Assembly (NCBI RefSeq): GCF_018448925.1
Contig: NZ_RCWE01000001.1
Location: forward strand, 62,001 to 126,000
DNA: 64,000 bases
Reading direction: 5' to 3'
Source of the DNA: Photorhabdus akhurstii
GTDB taxonomy: Bacteria; Pseudomonadota; Gammaproteobacteria; Enterobacterales; Enterobacteriaceae
The position numbers were made by a program, and so were the translations under genes. Below the pieces are notes generated by a model. The model was not told the origin of the DNA, searched no databases, and worked only from the letters and a program-made list of their open reading frames with translations. Each line of letters opens with the position of its first letter. Within the stretch, counting starts at the first letter, position 1. Of this stretch, positions 33,379 to 43,855 are shown in pieces.

Positions 33379-34278
33379 TTAAGTAAAGAATGCCATCAGC
33401 AAGGGTGCTAGCAAACTCAGCACAAAACCGTGGACTATCGCTGCCGGGACGATACTGACTCCACCACACCGTTGTAATATCGGCAAGGTGAAATCCATAG
33501 AAGTCGCACCGCTTAACCCTATTACGCTTGAGCGATATCGATCAATAAAAACAGGAATTAGCATAATTGCTGCTAGCTCACGCGCCAGGTCATTAAAGAA
33601 TGCGGCACTGCCGATTACCGGCCCGTAAGCATCAGAAAGTAAGATACCAGAAAGGGAATACCAGCCGTAGCCGGAAGCCAACGCTAAACCTGTTTTCACT
33701 GGCAGCCCAAGGATAAGTGCTGCAATCGCACCGCCGACAAGTGCACTGGTCGCGACAATAATTGCAATAATCATACCTCGGCGGTTCAGCAATATTTGTT
33801 TCAGGTTCATACCGCTGTTACGTAATTGAATACCGACAAGTAATAGTAAAACGATTAAGGCAATTTCACTAGCATGATTGGAGAAGTGTAGCCATGACCA
33901 GCCAGTGAGTCCAAATAGGAAACCTAAAATCAGCACGCCACATAATTTCAATGATTCAAAAATCATATGTAAACGGGAAGGGGGTTTTTCTTGTTTATGT
34001 GGACTAATAACCCAAGGATCGCATTTTTCAAGAAGGAATAGTGCTAGCATATTAGCTGTAAAAATACATAAAAAAAATGTCATCGCATATTGAAAGATAG
34101 AGAAGAGGTTACGGCCTAAATCGTCTAACAAAGCCAGGCTGGTTCCCATTAAAAACAGAATGACATAAACCATCGCGTTAAGAAGGCGATGAATAGCATT
34201 TAACAATGCCTTATTATTCAAATGGATAAGATAGCCTAGCGTTAACGGCAAAAGAATGATCAGCAGCCCAGAGTACAT
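33379..34278 (-). CDS. lysO: L-lysine exporter LysO
   Basis: A 299-residue inner-membrane protein (formerly YbjE) that exports lysine and confers resistance to its analogue thialysine in E. coli. Conserved blocks are GIQLRNSGMNLKQILLNRRGM, GYGWYSLSGILL, GSAAFFNDLARELAAIMLIP and GATSMDFTLPILQR. About eight transmembrane helices are expected. The ATG at 34278 gives MYSGLLIILLPLTLGYL, matching the E. coli start, with AGGA 8 bases upstream; the ATG at 34287 lacks SD spacing. It is divergent from macA. Confidence 0.92.
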   Translation of the reverse strand: MYSGLLIILLPLTLGYLIHLNNKALLNAIHRLLNAMVYVILFLMGTSLALLDDLGRNLFSIFQYAMTFFLCIFTANMLALFLLEKCDPWVISPHKQEKPPSRLHMIFESLKLCGVLILGFLFGLTGWSWLHFSNHASEIALIVLLLLVGIQLRNSGMNLKQILLNRRGMIIAIIVATSALVGGAIAALILGLPVKTGLALASGYGWYSLSGILLSDAYGPVIGSAAFFNDLARELAAIMLIPVFIDRYRSSVIGLSGATSMDFTLPILQRCGGVSIVPAAIVHGFVLSLLAPLLMAFFT

Positions 34279-34322
34279 AATTAACATCCTGTAAAACAGT
34301 TAATGTCTTTTTATCCAAATCT

Positions 34323-34352
34323 AGTATAAAAATCGGTTGTAAAGACTTTCAA
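34323..34352 (-). promoter_or_regulatory. Candidate lysO promoter with overlapping direct repeats
   Basis: On the minus strand TTGAAA (34347-34352) and TATACT (34323-34328) are 18 bp apart and 45 bp before the lysO start. Two GGTTGTAAA direct repeats (34335-34343 and 34357-34365), 22 bp apart, flank the -35 region and may bind a regulator. Confidence 0.45.
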
Positions 34353-34365
34353 AAATGGTTGTAAA

Positions 34366-34612
34366 AACCATGAAAATAAAAGATATCAATTTTTTTACAT
34401 TAAGAGAATAGTCAGGATAGAGAGAAGTATGCTGTTGCTCAAAGAATTTTTTATTCTTAAGGTGGAGTGTTATTAAAAACGTTTAATGTGTATAAAACGT
34501 AAAAGGAACAGTATCTATCTAGAATGAGTGGAAGTCCTTAGTCTTCGTGGTATTGCAAGAAATAAGTTTTTACCATTTCTTTGAATTCAATGCTTAATAT
34601 GGTGATATTTAA
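34366..34612. other. Remainder of the lysO-macA divergent region
   Basis: About 250 bp that should hold the macAB promoter. No confident -35/-10 pair, regulator box or RNA was recognised. Confidence 0.35.
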
Positions 34613-35728
34613 ATGAATTTTATTCGTTCGAAACGTCGATGGGTTGTGTTGTTAGCTATTGTGGCAGTTATCACATTGGTTCTGGGGTATTTTCTACATG
34701 GGACGGAAGCGATTAAATATCAAACAGTTCCTGCCATTAAAGGTGATTTGGAAAAGAATGTATTGGCAACAGGGAAACTGGATGCAGTCAGAAAAGTAGA
34801 TGTTGGCGCACAGGTAAGTGGTCAGTTGCAGAATTTGTATGTTGAGGTGGGTGATAAGGTGACAAAAGGCCAGTTATTGGCATTGATTGATCCTAAGCCA
34901 GCGCAAAACCAGGTTAAAGAAGTTGAAGCCACGATCAGAGAGTTGAATGCTGATCTGATAGAAGCCAGGGCACAATTGAAATTGGCGCGGCTTACATTAC
35001 AGCGTCAGAACAATCTGGCAAAAGTGCAGGCGGTCTCGCTCCAGGAATTGGATCAGGCTAAAACGGATGTTGAAGTGAAAAGAGCGAAGGTAGAAACTTT
35101 ATTGGCGCAAATCAGTAAAAACCAGGCCAGCCTTGATACTGCTGAGACGAATTTGCAATATACCCGGATTACCGCACCAATGGATGGTATCGTTGTCAAT
35201 ATCAAAACGCTTCAGGGGCAAACAGTCATTGCGGCACAGGAAGCCCCGACCATTCTGACGCTGGCTGATTTGGGCACGATGTTGGTAAAAGCAGAAGTAT
35301 CAGAGGCAGATGTTATTTACCTGAAACCGGGTCAGAAAGCTTCTTTTACCGTATTAGGCGCCCCGGATAAAAATTTTCCAGGGGTGTTGAAAGATATTTT
35401 GCCGACGCCAGAAAAGATTAATGATGCAATTTTCTTCTATGCCCGTTTCGAGGTGGCTAATCCTCAGCAACTTTTGCGTTTGCAAATGACCGCCCAGGTG
35501 AAAATTCAACTCGATTCCCATCGTGATGTGTTAATGATCCCGATCTCGGCTCTGGGTAAACAGATTACGCCAACTCGCTATGAGGTGGATATCCTGAATG
35601 GAGATAAAGAAGAGAAACGAGAAGTGACCATTGGCGTACGCAATGATGTGAATGTACAAATTCTGTCTGGTCTGAAAGAGCATGAGCAGGTGATTACTGG
35701 TCTTAGTGATGCAGCAGGGGATGAGTAA
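34613..35728 (+). CDS. macA: Macrolide efflux periplasmic adaptor MacA
   Basis: A 371-residue membrane-fusion protein anchored by an N-terminal transmembrane helix (about 10-27) and linking MacB to TolC. The biotinyl-lipoyl halves flank an alpha-helical hairpin (about residues 95-180, [12 protein letters not shown] to [13 protein letters not shown]). TAPMDGIVV and the [17 protein letters not shown] beta-barrel block are typical. The complex exports macrolides and peptides or heme precursors. The stop codon overlaps the macB start region by one base (TAATG). Confidence 0.95.
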   Translation: MNFIRSKRRWVVLLAIVAVITLVLGYFLHGTEAIKYQTVPAIKGDLEKNVLATGKLDAVRKVDVGAQVSGQLQNLYVEVGDKVTKGQLLALIDPKPAQNQVKEVEATIRELNADLIEARAQLKLARLTLQRQNNLAKVQAVSLQELDQAKTDVEVKRAKVETLLAQISKNQASLDTAETNLQYTRITAPMDGIVVNIKTLQGQTVIAAQEAPTILTLADLGTMLVKAEVSEADVIYLKPGQKASFTVLGAPDKNFPGVLKDILPTPEKINDAIFFYARFEVANPQQLLRLQMTAQVKIQLDSHRDVLMIPISALGKQITPTRYEVDILNGDKEEKREVTIGVRNDVNVQILSGLKEHEQVITGLSDAAGDE

Positions 35729-37671
35729 TGAATGCGTTACTTGAGCTGAAAGGTATAGAGCGCAGCTATCCCGCGGGTGAGCAACAGGTAAAAGTACTGG
35801 ATGATGTCACCTTGTCTATTTACGCCGGTGAGATGGTTGCGATTATCGGTGCGTCAGGCTCGGGTAAATCGACACTGATGAATATTCTTGGGTGTCTTGA
35901 TCAACCCAGTAACGGTGAATACCGGGTTGCGGGACAGAATGTTGCTGAACTGAGTAATGATGAATTGGCCGCACTGAGACGGGAGCATTTTGGCTTTATT
36001 TTTCAGCGTTATCATTTACTGACTCATTTAACTGCTGAACAGAATGTGGAGATTCCCGCTATTTACGCAGGAGCCGCTAAAGCAGCACGTCGCCAGAGAG
36101 CAATAGAGTTGCTTGGTCGTTTAGGGCTTGAAGAGCGAATCGACTATCAGCCGGGGCAGCTCTCAGGCGGACAGCAGCAGAGGGTCAGTATCGCCAGAGC
36201 GTTGATGAATGGCGGTCAAGTCATTTTGGCTGATGAACCAACCGGAGCGTTGGATAGCCATTCTGGCGAAGAGGTGATGGCAATCCTCAAACAACTGTGT
36301 GAACAGGGGCATACCGTCATTATTGTCACTCATGATCCGAAAATTGCGGCGCAGGCACAGAGGATTATTGAGATCAAAGATGGTCGCATTATGAGTGATT
36401 CTGGCACGCAAGTGAGTAGAAAAGTCACTAAGGCCCCGTCATTAACATCAAAAATATCGTCGATACGCCAGACCCTTGGGCGGTTTAATGAAGCCTTATT
36501 CATGGCATGGCGGGCGATGGTTGCCAACAAGATGCGAACTTTACTAACCATGTTAGGGATTATCATTGGTATTGCTTCCGTTGTGACTATTTTGGTTATC
36601 GGAGATGCGGCTAGGGCATCGGTGTTATCTGATATTAAAGAGATTGCGACCAACACTATTGATATTTATCCGGGAGAAGATTTTGGCCTTGATGATCCGG
36701 TCAATATGCAAGCGCTGAAAATAGAGGATGCCGACGCGATTAAAGCGCAGCCCTATATTCTGGCGGTTTCACCAGAAATTGAGGGACAAATGCGCCTTCG
36801 TAAAGGGAACATTGATGTAGCTTCGAGGGTGACTGGCGTGGGTGATGAGTTTTTTCAAGTTTATGCTCTGCGCTTTTCCCAAGGGATGGGATTCTCATTG
36901 GATATGATACGCCGTCAGGGGCAAGTTGTGGTGATTGATAAAAATACCCAGCGTAAGCTGTTTCCTCACCAGAAAAATGTGATTGGAGATGTGATCCTGG
37001 TGGGTAATATGCCGGCCACAATTGTGGGAGTGGTATCTGATAAGAGAGCGACATTTGGCAGTAGCAAATCATTGCATGTCTGGTTGCCTCATAGCACGAT
37101 GACCAGCCGTCTGGTGAACCGAAATTATCTGGATTCGATTACTGTCAGAATAAAGGATGGTTATAACTCTAAGGATATAGAAAAGAAGATTGTTCAATTG
37201 CTCACTTTACGCCACGGGAAAAAGGATATTTTCACCTATAACGTGGACATGATGGTAAAAACGGCGGAAAAAACAGCCCATACTTTACAACTGTTTTTGA
37301 CGATGGTGGCGGTAATTTCGCTGATAGTTGGCGGTATTGGCGTGATGAATATTATGTTAGTTTCGGTGACTGAACGTACAAGAGAGATCGGTATCCGTAT
37401 GGCAGTAGGCGCCAGAACCAGTGATGTGATGCAGCAGTTTCTGATAGAAGCTATTTTGGTTTGTCTGGTTGGCGGTGTTTTGGGCATTGCACTCTCTTAT
37501 ACGATTGCAGTGATTGCACAACTGGCGCTGCCTGGTTGGCATTTTGTCTTCCAGCCGATAGCCTTACTCAGTGCTTTCGCCTGTTCTACCGCAATTGGCG
37601 TGATATTTGGGTTTCTACCTGCCCGTAATGCTGCTCGACTTGATCCGATAGAAGCGTTGGCAAGAGAATAA
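35728..37671 (+). CDS. macB: Macrolide export ATP-binding/permease protein MacB
   Basis: A 647-residue fused ABC exporter. The N-terminal ATPase (about 1-230) has Walker A GASGSGKST (41-49), signature [15 protein letters not shown] and Walker B VILADEPTGALD. The first transmembrane helix is near residue 275 and is followed by the large periplasmic domain. A C-terminal FtsX-like domain has three helices (SLIVGGIGVMNIMLVSVTE, IGIRMAVGAR, and a final segment ending FLPARNAARLDPIEAL). Operates mechanotransmissively with MacA and TolC. Confidence 0.96.
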   Translation: MNALLELKGIERSYPAGEQQVKVLDDVTLSIYAGEMVAIIGASGSGKSTLMNILGCLDQPSNGEYRVAGQNVAELSNDELAALRREHFGFIFQRYHLLTHLTAEQNVEIPAIYAGAAKAARRQRAIELLGRLGLEERIDYQPGQLSGGQQQRVSIARALMNGGQVILADEPTGALDSHSGEEVMAILKQLCEQGHTVIIVTHDPKIAAQAQRIIEIKDGRIMSDSGTQVSRKVTKAPSLTSKISSIRQTLGRFNEALFMAWRAMVANKMRTLLTMLGIIIGIASVVTILVIGDAARASVLSDIKEIATNTIDIYPGEDFGLDDPVNMQALKIEDADAIKAQPYILAVSPEIEGQMRLRKGNIDVASRVTGVGDEFFQVYALRFSQGMGFSLDMIRRQGQVVVIDKNTQRKLFPHQKNVIGDVILVGNMPATIVGVVSDKRATFGSSKSLHVWLPHSTMTSRLVNRNYLDSITVRIKDGYNSKDIEKKIVQLLTLRHGKKDIFTYNVDMMVKTAEKTAHTLQLFLTMVAVISLIVGGIGVMNIMLVSVTERTREIGIRMAVGARTSDVMQQFLIEAILVCLVGGVLGIALSYTIAVIAQLALPGWHFVFQPIALLSAFACSTAIGVIFGFLPARNAARLDPIEALARE

Positions 37672-37689
37672 GTGGAAATGAAATACGTT

Positions 37690-37715
37690 ACGCCGCAGGC
37701 AATGACCAGCGGCGT
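37690..37715. terminator. Hairpin between macB and cspD
   Basis: ACGCCGC and GCGGCGT form a 7-bp GC stem with a 12-nt loop between convergent macB and cspD. No T-run follows. Confidence 0.4.
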
Positions 37716-37753
37716 GTGAATAATACCTGGTTATGACCCACAGGCCAGGCTAT

Positions 37754-37975
37754 TTAGCCTTTGGGTTCGTTTTCAAGGGGAACAATAATACTGGCATGAT
37801 TTCCCTTTGGGCCTTGGTGAACGCTGAAATTCACCTTCTGGCCCGCTTTCAGCGTCCGGTAACCGTCCATCTGAATGGTTGAGTAATGAGCGAATATATC
37901 TTCTCCGCCGCTTGCCGGGCAAATAAACCCAAAGCCCTTCGCATTATTGAACCACTTAACAGTACCTGTCTCCAT
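37754..37975 (-). CDS. cspD: Cold-shock-like protein CspD
   Basis: A 73-residue single cold-shock domain. RNP1 KGFGFI and RNP2 DIFAHYS are present, as is the CspD-specific IQMDGYRTLKAGQ. In E. coli CspD is a stationary-phase inhibitor of DNA replication, not a cold-induced chaperone. The ATG at 37975 gives the standard METGTVKWF start; the longer frame to 38044 is not supported by homology. It is divergent from clpS, as in E. coli, where it is a Lon substrate. Confidence 0.95.
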   Translation of the reverse strand: METGTVKWFNNAKGFGFICPASGGEDIFAHYSTIQMDGYRTLKAGQKVNFSVHQGPKGNHASIIVPLENEPKG

Positions 37976-38318
37976 ACTTCTACATCCCTCGTTTAATAAT
38001 TTCGGTTGAGATGAGCCATTAATATAACAGTCGTAAACAATCACATGTAAACAGCGACATTATCTATGTTTGTTCACAAAACATACTCTAGTAAAAATCA
38101 AATTCTCGTCAAGCACAGAACAAATGTCTGGTTGTTTTGAATGACTAAAGTTTGATATAGATAACGATATGAGTTTCGTTCATTCACTTTCATGCTGAGT
38201 TTTCATAGGGGAATAGTCTGTGGTAAAAGGAGTTGCCCAGAGAATGATAAGATAAATAGCAACATAATTTATTTGCTGGTAGTAGCTGGTATTAGAGGTT
38301 AATCCTGTTGGGAAAATA
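37976..38318. other. Divergent cspD-clpS regulatory region
   Basis: About 340 bp that should contain the cspD and clpS promoters. I see no gene and no confident promoter call. Confidence 0.35.
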
Positions 38319-38639
38319 ATGAGCGAGTATCATAATAGTTTGAAAAGTAAGGAATCTGTTAAGGATGAACGACAGCAAAAATTGCAGCCGCCGTCAATGT
38401 ATCAGGTCATTCTTAACAATGATGATTACACTCCGATGGAGTTTGTAGTTGACGTATTACGAAAGTTCTTTTCTTATGATATTGAACAGGCAACGCAGTT
38501 AATGTTGGATGTCCACTATCAAGGGAAAGCTGTTTGTGGGGTTTATACTGCTGAGGTGGCAGAAACTAAAGCGGCTCAGGTAAATATGTATGCCAGGGAG
38601 CACGGGCATCCATTACTTTGTACGCTGGAAAAAATCTGA
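38319..38639 (+). CDS. clpS: ClpS adaptor for ClpAP
   Basis: A 106-residue adaptor that binds N-degron substrates and passes them to ClpA. The N-terminal 25 residues form the flexible extension; the core has [18 protein letters not shown] with the substrate-binding Asn/Asp pair, and [18 protein letters not shown]. It is 31 bp upstream of clpA. The aat gene, which makes N-degrons, lies 2.8 kb away. Confidence 0.97.
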   Translation: MSEYHNSLKSKESVKDERQQKLQPPSMYQVILNNDDYTPMEFVVDVLRKFFSYDIEQATQLMLDVHYQGKAVCGVYTAEVAETKAAQVNMYAREHGHPLLCTLEKI

Positions 38640-38670
38640 CCAGGTATACTGATTTTAGGGGGAGGTGCCT

Positions 38671-40947
38671 ATGCTCAACCAAGAGCTTGAACTTAGTCTT
38701 AATATTGCCTTTGCTAAAGCACGGGATAATAGACACGAGTTTATGACTGTGGAGCACCTATTGCTGGCGTTGTTAAGCAATTCATCAGCGCGTGAAGCAT
38801 TGGAAGCCTGCAAGGTCAATCTGGCTCAATTGCGTAAGGAGCTGGAGAATTTTATTTCACAAACGACACCGTTGTTACCTGAAAATGATGAGCGGGAAAC
38901 TCAGCCGACGTTGAGTTTTCAACGTGTTCTTCAACGCGCGGTATTTCATGTTCAATCCTCTGGGCGTTCAGAAGTTTCCGGTGCTAATGTGCTGGTGGCT
39001 ATCTTTAGCGAACAGGAGTCTCAAGCTGCTTATTTGCTGCGTAAACATGATGTTAGTCGTCTGGATGTGGTTAATTTCATTTCTCACGGAACGCAAAAAG
39101 AGGACACTGAATCGGATCATCAGGAGACAGGCTCGCAATCTGCGGAAGAGCACTCTACAGGTGAGGATCGGTTGGAAAATTTCACAACTAATCTGAATCA
39201 ACTCGCTCAAAGAGGGCAGATTGATCCATTGATTGGCCGTCAGGATGAGTTGGAAAGAACAATCCAGGTGTTGTGTCGTCGTCGGAAAAACAACCCATTG
39301 TTAGTCGGGGAGTCGGGGGTCGGTAAGACCGCCATTGCAGAAGGGTTGGCATGGCGGATTGTGCAAAAAGATGTACCGGAAGTGATGGCTAATTGTACGA
39401 TTTATTCGCTGGATATTGGTTCATTGCTGGCGGGAACTAAATATCGTGGTGATTTTGAGAAGCGCTTCAAAGCATTGTTAAAAACCCTTGAACAGGATAA
39501 GAAAAGTATTCTATTTATAGATGAAATTCATACCATTATCGGTGCAGGCGCCGCGTCAGGGGGGCAGGTCGATGCGGCTAATCTGATTAAGCCATTGTTA
39601 TCTAGTGGACGTATCAGAGTGATTGGTTCTACGACCTATCATGAATTCAGTAATATTTTTGAAAAAGATCGGGCGTTAGCGCGTCGTTTTCAGAAGATTG
39701 ATATTGTTGAGCCTTCACCCGAAGAGACGGTACAGATTATTAAAGGGTTGCGACCAAAATATGAGGCGCACCATGATGTACGTTATACCACAAAAGCGAT
39801 CCGCGCTGCGGTTGATTTATCAGTGAAATACATTACTGATCGCCACTTGCCGGATAAGGCGATCGATGTAATTGATGAAGCTGGGGCGCGTACCCGTCTG
39901 GTGCCGGTTAGTCGCCGTAAAAAAACGATTAATGTGTCGGATATTGAATTCGTCGTTGCCCGGATTGCCCGTATCCCTGAAAAAACTGTTTCTGCTAGTG
40001 ATAAAGATGTCCTAAGAACACTGGATGAGCGGCTGAAAATGTTGGTATTTGGTCAGGATACCGCGATTGCGGCATTGACCGAGGCCATTAAGATGAGTCG
40101 TGCAGGGTTGGGGCAGGATAATAAACCGGTGGGTTCTTTCCTGCTTGCAGGTCCGACAGGCGTGGGGAAAACGGAAGTCACCGTACAGCTTGCTAAGGTG
40201 CTGAATATCAAATTATTGCGTTTTGATATGTCAGAATATATGGAGCGCCATACAGTAAGCCGTTTAATTGGGGCGCCACCGGGATATGTTGGTTTTGATC
40301 AAGGAGGATTGCTTACAGATGCTGTGATTAAACATCCTCATTCAGTATTACTGCTTGATGAGATTGAAAAAGCACATCCAGATGTATTTAACCTGTTATT
40401 GCAAGTCATGGATAACGGTACTTTGACTGATAACAATGGCCGTAAAGCGGATTTTCGTAACGTCATTTTAGTCATGACAACAAATGCGGGAGTACGTGAA
40501 ACACAGCGCAAGTCCATTGGATTTAAGCAGCAGGATAACAGTTCTGATGCAATGGAAGAGATTAAGAAAGTGTTTACACCGGAATTCCGTAACCGTCTTG
40601 ATGGCATCATCTGGTTTAATACGCTTTCTATCGAGGTTATTCAACAGGTAGTTGATAAGTTCATTGTCGCCCTGCAAGCACAATTGGATGAAAAAGGCGT
40701 TTCGTTGGAGGTCAGTGCGGATGCTCGTCAATGGTTATGTGACAAAGGCTATGATAAAGCAATGGGTGCTCGACCAATGGCGCGGGTTATTCAGGATAGC
40801 TTGAAAAAACCGTTGGCAAATGAACTTCTGTTCGGCTCATTAGTTCACGGTGGCTCAGTAAGTATTGGCCTGGATAAGGTAAGACGCGTACTGACCTACG
40901 ATTTCAGCAGTGCTTATAAGCAGAAGCCGGAAGATGTAGTGCACTAA
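38671..40947 (+). CDS. clpA: ATP-dependent Clp protease ATP-binding subunit ClpA
   Basis: A 758-residue HSP100 unfoldase that feeds proteins to ClpP. Order: N-domain for ClpS binding (about 1-145), first AAA+ module with Walker [10 protein letters not shown], second AAA+ module with GPTGVGKTE, Walker B motifs LFIDEIHT and [12 protein letters not shown], then the C-terminal domain. The ATG at 38671 has a strong GGGGGAGG upstream and gives the E. coli length; a GTG two codons earlier overlaps this SD. Confidence 0.97.
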   Translation: MLNQELELSLNIAFAKARDNRHEFMTVEHLLLALLSNSSAREALEACKVNLAQLRKELENFISQTTPLLPENDERETQPTLSFQRVLQRAVFHVQSSGRSEVSGANVLVAIFSEQESQAAYLLRKHDVSRLDVVNFISHGTQKEDTESDHQETGSQSAEEHSTGEDRLENFTTNLNQLAQRGQIDPLIGRQDELERTIQVLCRRRKNNPLLVGESGVGKTAIAEGLAWRIVQKDVPEVMANCTIYSLDIGSLLAGTKYRGDFEKRFKALLKTLEQDKKSILFIDEIHTIIGAGAASGGQVDAANLIKPLLSSGRIRVIGSTTYHEFSNIFEKDRALARRFQKIDIVEPSPEETVQIIKGLRPKYEAHHDVRYTTKAIRAAVDLSVKYITDRHLPDKAIDVIDEAGARTRLVPVSRRKKTINVSDIEFVVARIARIPEKTVSASDKDVLRTLDERLKMLVFGQDTAIAALTEAIKMSRAGLGQDNKPVGSFLLAGPTGVGKTEVTVQLAKVLNIKLLRFDMSEYMERHTVSRLIGAPPGYVGFDQGGLLTDAVIKHPHSVLLLDEIEKAHPDVFNLLLQVMDNGTLTDNNGRKADFRNVILVMTTNAGVRETQRKSIGFKQQDNSSDAMEEIKKVFTPEFRNRLDGIIWFNTLSIEVIQQVVDKFIVALQAQLDEKGVSLEVSADARQWLCDKGYDKAMGARPMARVIQDSLKKPLANELLFGSLVHGGSVSIGLDKVRRVLTYDFSSAYKQKPEDVVH

Positions 40948-40956
40948 TAAAGAGCG

Positions 40957-41008
40957 ACACCACAGGTGAAAACAACGTTGTTAAATACAAAGTTGCTACC
41001 TGTGGTGT
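40957..41008. terminator. Hairpin between convergent clpA and infA
   Basis: ACACCACAGGT and ACCTGTGGTGT pair perfectly over 11 bp. The 30-nt loop itself contains the CAACGTTG palindrome. It is a likely bidirectional terminator. Confidence 0.6.
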
Positions 41009-41030
41009 AATACCTGAAAACGGTAATGAA

Positions 41031-41249
<219 letters not shown>

Positions 41250-41374
41250 CTAATCCTCTAAGTTTAATAACCATCGTTTTTAACGGGCAAGATAATGCCG
41301 AAAAACCCTCATTATGTAAAGGAATGTTGTATTTTAACCCGCTATTTTGCAAATGGTGCATGGTGATATTTACG

Positions 41375-41411
41375 TTATAATCAACATGAATCGGTCAAAT
41401 GTTGATTATAA
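41375..41411 (-). terminator. Inverted repeat spanning the aat stop codon
   Basis: TTATAATCAACAT and ATGTTGATTATAA form a perfect 13-bp AT-rich stem with an 11-nt loop. It overlaps the last codons of aat (stop at 41406-41408). Confidence 0.5.
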
Positions 41412-42098
41412 TTCCAGTACTTGTTGTGACCAGCAACCGAGTCTTAATGACCGATTTCTGAATTGATAAAGATGCTGAATAAATTCTTCCCTGGAGATCT
41501 CTTTTGCACCTAGTGACGCAGTGTGATGGTTAAGCACTTGGCAATCCAGTAGTTCACCACCGTGTCGCAGAAAATGGTGATAGAAAGCAATGAACGCACA
41601 TTTGGATGCATTTTCCATTCTGCTAAACATAGACTCACCACAGAATAGTGTGCCAACGCTAACACCATACAAGCCACCAACAATCCGCTCATTGTGCCAG
41701 ACTTCTATTGAGTGCGCTTGTCCTGTTTGATGCAATTTCTGATAACCTTGTTGGATATCCCGGCCTATCCATGTTCCTTCCTGCCGTTGAGCGCAGAAAT
41801 AAACCACCTGTTCAAAGGCATGATTCACCGTAATACGGTATGGATGATTGCGCAAAAACCGGCGTAATGTTCGGCCGATATGCAATTCACCCGGAATGAT
41901 TACCGCACGTGGATCGGGGGACCACCAAAGTGGCACTTCGCTGGGTAAAAACCAAGGGAAAATGCCTTGATGGTAAGCCGCATTTAATCGTTTAGCGGAT
42001 AAATCGCCTCCTACCGCCAGTAGGCCATTAGGCTCCGTTAATGCTTCTTTCGGGTGAGGGAAATCATATGAATCATCATTCAGTTGAATTATTGGCAT
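41406..42098 (-). CDS. aat: Leucyl/phenylalanyl-tRNA-protein transferase
   Basis: A 230-residue cytosolic enzyme that transfers Leu or Phe from tRNA to proteins with N-terminal Lys or Arg, creating N-degrons for ClpS-ClpAP. Conserved blocks are [59 protein letters not shown] and ASKCAFIAF. It is 6 bp after cydC, so it is probably co-transcribed with cydDC, as in E. coli. Confidence 0.97.
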   Translation of the reverse strand: MPIIQLNDDSYDFPHPKEALTEPNGLLAVGGDLSAKRLNAAYHQGIFPWFLPSEVPLWWSPDPRAVIIPGELHIGRTLRRFLRNHPYRITVNHAFEQVVYFCAQRQEGTWIGRDIQQGYQKLHQTGQAHSIEVWHNERIVGGLYGVSVGTLFCGESMFSRMENASKCAFIAFYHHFLRHGGELLDCQVLNHHTASLGAKEISREEFIQHLYQFRNRSLRLGCWSQQVLEL

Positions 42099-42104
42099 CG
42101 TGTG

Positions 42105-43853
42105 TTACTGCTCCGGTTCAAGACGAATCTGATGTTGCCGTTGATGAAATTGATAATAGCGACCTTGCTGGGTCAGTAATTCATCATGTTGCCCTTGTTC
42201 AATAATGGTGCCGCCATCCATGACGTAAATACGATCCATATGATCAAGTCCGTACAGACGGTGGGTGACAATAATTAATGACTTATGCTGACAATGCTGG
42301 CGCAGTAGAGACAGAATTTGCTGTTCAGTGTCCGCATCCAGCCCTTCAGTAGGCTCATCCAGCAGCATCAATGGAGCCGAGTGCAATAACGCTCTGGCAA
42401 TTCCCAGGCGGCGCTGTTCACCACCTGACAACTGACGGCCACCTTCGCCCATCCAGCAGTTTAGCCCCTCGTCGGTCTCCAGTAGATTGCTTAACCCTAC
42501 CTGTTTCAACACAGTTTCCAGCTCATTATCAGCTGCGTTTGGCTTTGCCAGTAATAAATTTTGGCGCAAAGTATGACTGAACACATGCACACGTTGTGGA
42601 ACAACCGATATCATACTGCGCAGAGTGGATTCGTCATAATCAGTAATGGGATGTTGATTCAGACAGATTGTGCCTGAATCAACATCCCAGGCCCGGGTCA
42701 GTAATTGTAGTAAGGTAGATTTACCACAACCGGTTTTGCCTAACAGCGCGATATGTTCTCCCGCTTTCAAGCAGAGAGAAATGTTTTTCAGGACGGCTAT
42801 TGGCTGATCAGGATAGGTGAAACTGATATTTTTGATATCAATGCTGGCTTGTGCCGAACTTTCCGGCCCTGATGCAGGAAATGTGATTTCCGGTTCTTGT
42901 TGCATCAATTGAGAAACATGGGTTGCAGAGGTAATGACTTGCCCTAGATGTTGGAATGCAACTGTGACAGGCCCCAGGCTTTCAAACGCGGCAAGAGAAC
43001 AGAAGACAAACAGTGCAATTAATGCTCCCGGCTGGCTGTTGCCTCCCACGCCGTTAGCTGCCAGCCATAAGATCAATGTGACAGTCATACCGGTGGCGAA
43101 AATCATGATTGCCTGTGACAAACCGGTCAGATTGGCTTGCTGTTGTTGACGTCTTAACCAATGTGACTCAATATCGGCCATTGACTTGCGAAAACGGCCA
43201 ACAGCACCGAATACCATCAATTCAGCTTGCCCTTGCAACGCCGCTGTAAGTTGGGTGCGGTATTGACCACGCAGAATAGTCAGATCACGGCCGACGAATT
43301 TACCTGCGTTATAAAATACCAATGGCAGCAGGATCAACAGCGCCAGCATAATACCGCCAAGAGTATAGGCTAATGTAAGATCCAGAAAACTAAGACCGAA
43401 AGTGAGAACTATAATAACGATAAAAGCTGATAATATCGGTGAAATCACCCGTAAATAGAGGTGATCCAATGTTTCAACGTCAGCGACTAACCGGTTTAAT
43501 AATTCGCCCTGACGAAAACGAGCCATTCCTCCTGGTGAAAGCGGCAAAATTTTTTGAAAGGCAAAAACTCGTAAATGTGCCAATACCCGAAAAGTGGCGT
43601 CATGGCTAACCAACCGTTCAGCATAGCGCCCGGCAGTTCGAAGAATGGCAGAGCCACGGACACCTGCGGCCGGTAGCATATAGTTGAATGTATAACCGGC
43701 AAAACCTGCTAGTGCTGCGCCAGCAAGGAACCAGCCAGAGAGGGTCAGTAAACTTATACTGGCGAGGAGCGTAACAACGGCCAGAACCATACCTAAACTG
43801 ATAAGAAACCAATGACGGCGATAGAGCGCCAGAAAAGGAAGCAATACCCGCAT
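42105..43853 (-). CDS. cydC: Cysteine/glutathione ABC exporter subunit CydC
   Basis: A 582-residue ABC half-transporter that with CydD exports glutathione and cysteine to the periplasm and is needed to assemble cytochrome bd. N-terminal six-helix membrane domain (about 15-310). C-terminal ATPase with Walker A GKTGCGKST, signature LSGGEQRRLGIARAL and Walker B LMLLDEPTEGLD. It starts 2 bp after cydD ends. Confidence 0.96.
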   Translation of the reverse strand: MRVLLPFLALYRRHWFLISLGMVLAVVTLLASISLLTLSGWFLAGAALAGFAGYTFNYMLPAAGVRGSAILRTAGRYAERLVSHDATFRVLAHLRVFAFQKILPLSPGGMARFRQGELLNRLVADVETLDHLYLRVISPILSAFIVIIVLTFGLSFLDLTLAYTLGGIMLALLILLPLVFYNAGKFVGRDLTILRGQYRTQLTAALQGQAELMVFGAVGRFRKSMADIESHWLRRQQQQANLTGLSQAIMIFATGMTVTLILWLAANGVGGNSQPGALIALFVFCSLAAFESLGPVTVAFQHLGQVITSATHVSQLMQQEPEITFPASGPESSAQASIDIKNISFTYPDQPIAVLKNISLCLKAGEHIALLGKTGCGKSTLLQLLTRAWDVDSGTICLNQHPITDYDESTLRSMISVVPQRVHVFSHTLRQNLLLAKPNAADNELETVLKQVGLSNLLETDEGLNCWMGEGGRQLSGGEQRRLGIARALLHSAPLMLLDEPTEGLDADTEQQILSLLRQHCQHKSLIIVTHRLYGLDHMDRIYVMDGGTIIEQGQHDELLTQQGRYYQFHQRQHQIRLEPEQ

Positions 43854-43855
43854 GA

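Noticed and set aside
41250-41405. tRNA gene near infA, as serW in E. coli
   Set aside because: Neither this gap nor the clpA-infA gap can fold into a cloverleaf or shows T-loop or anticodon features.
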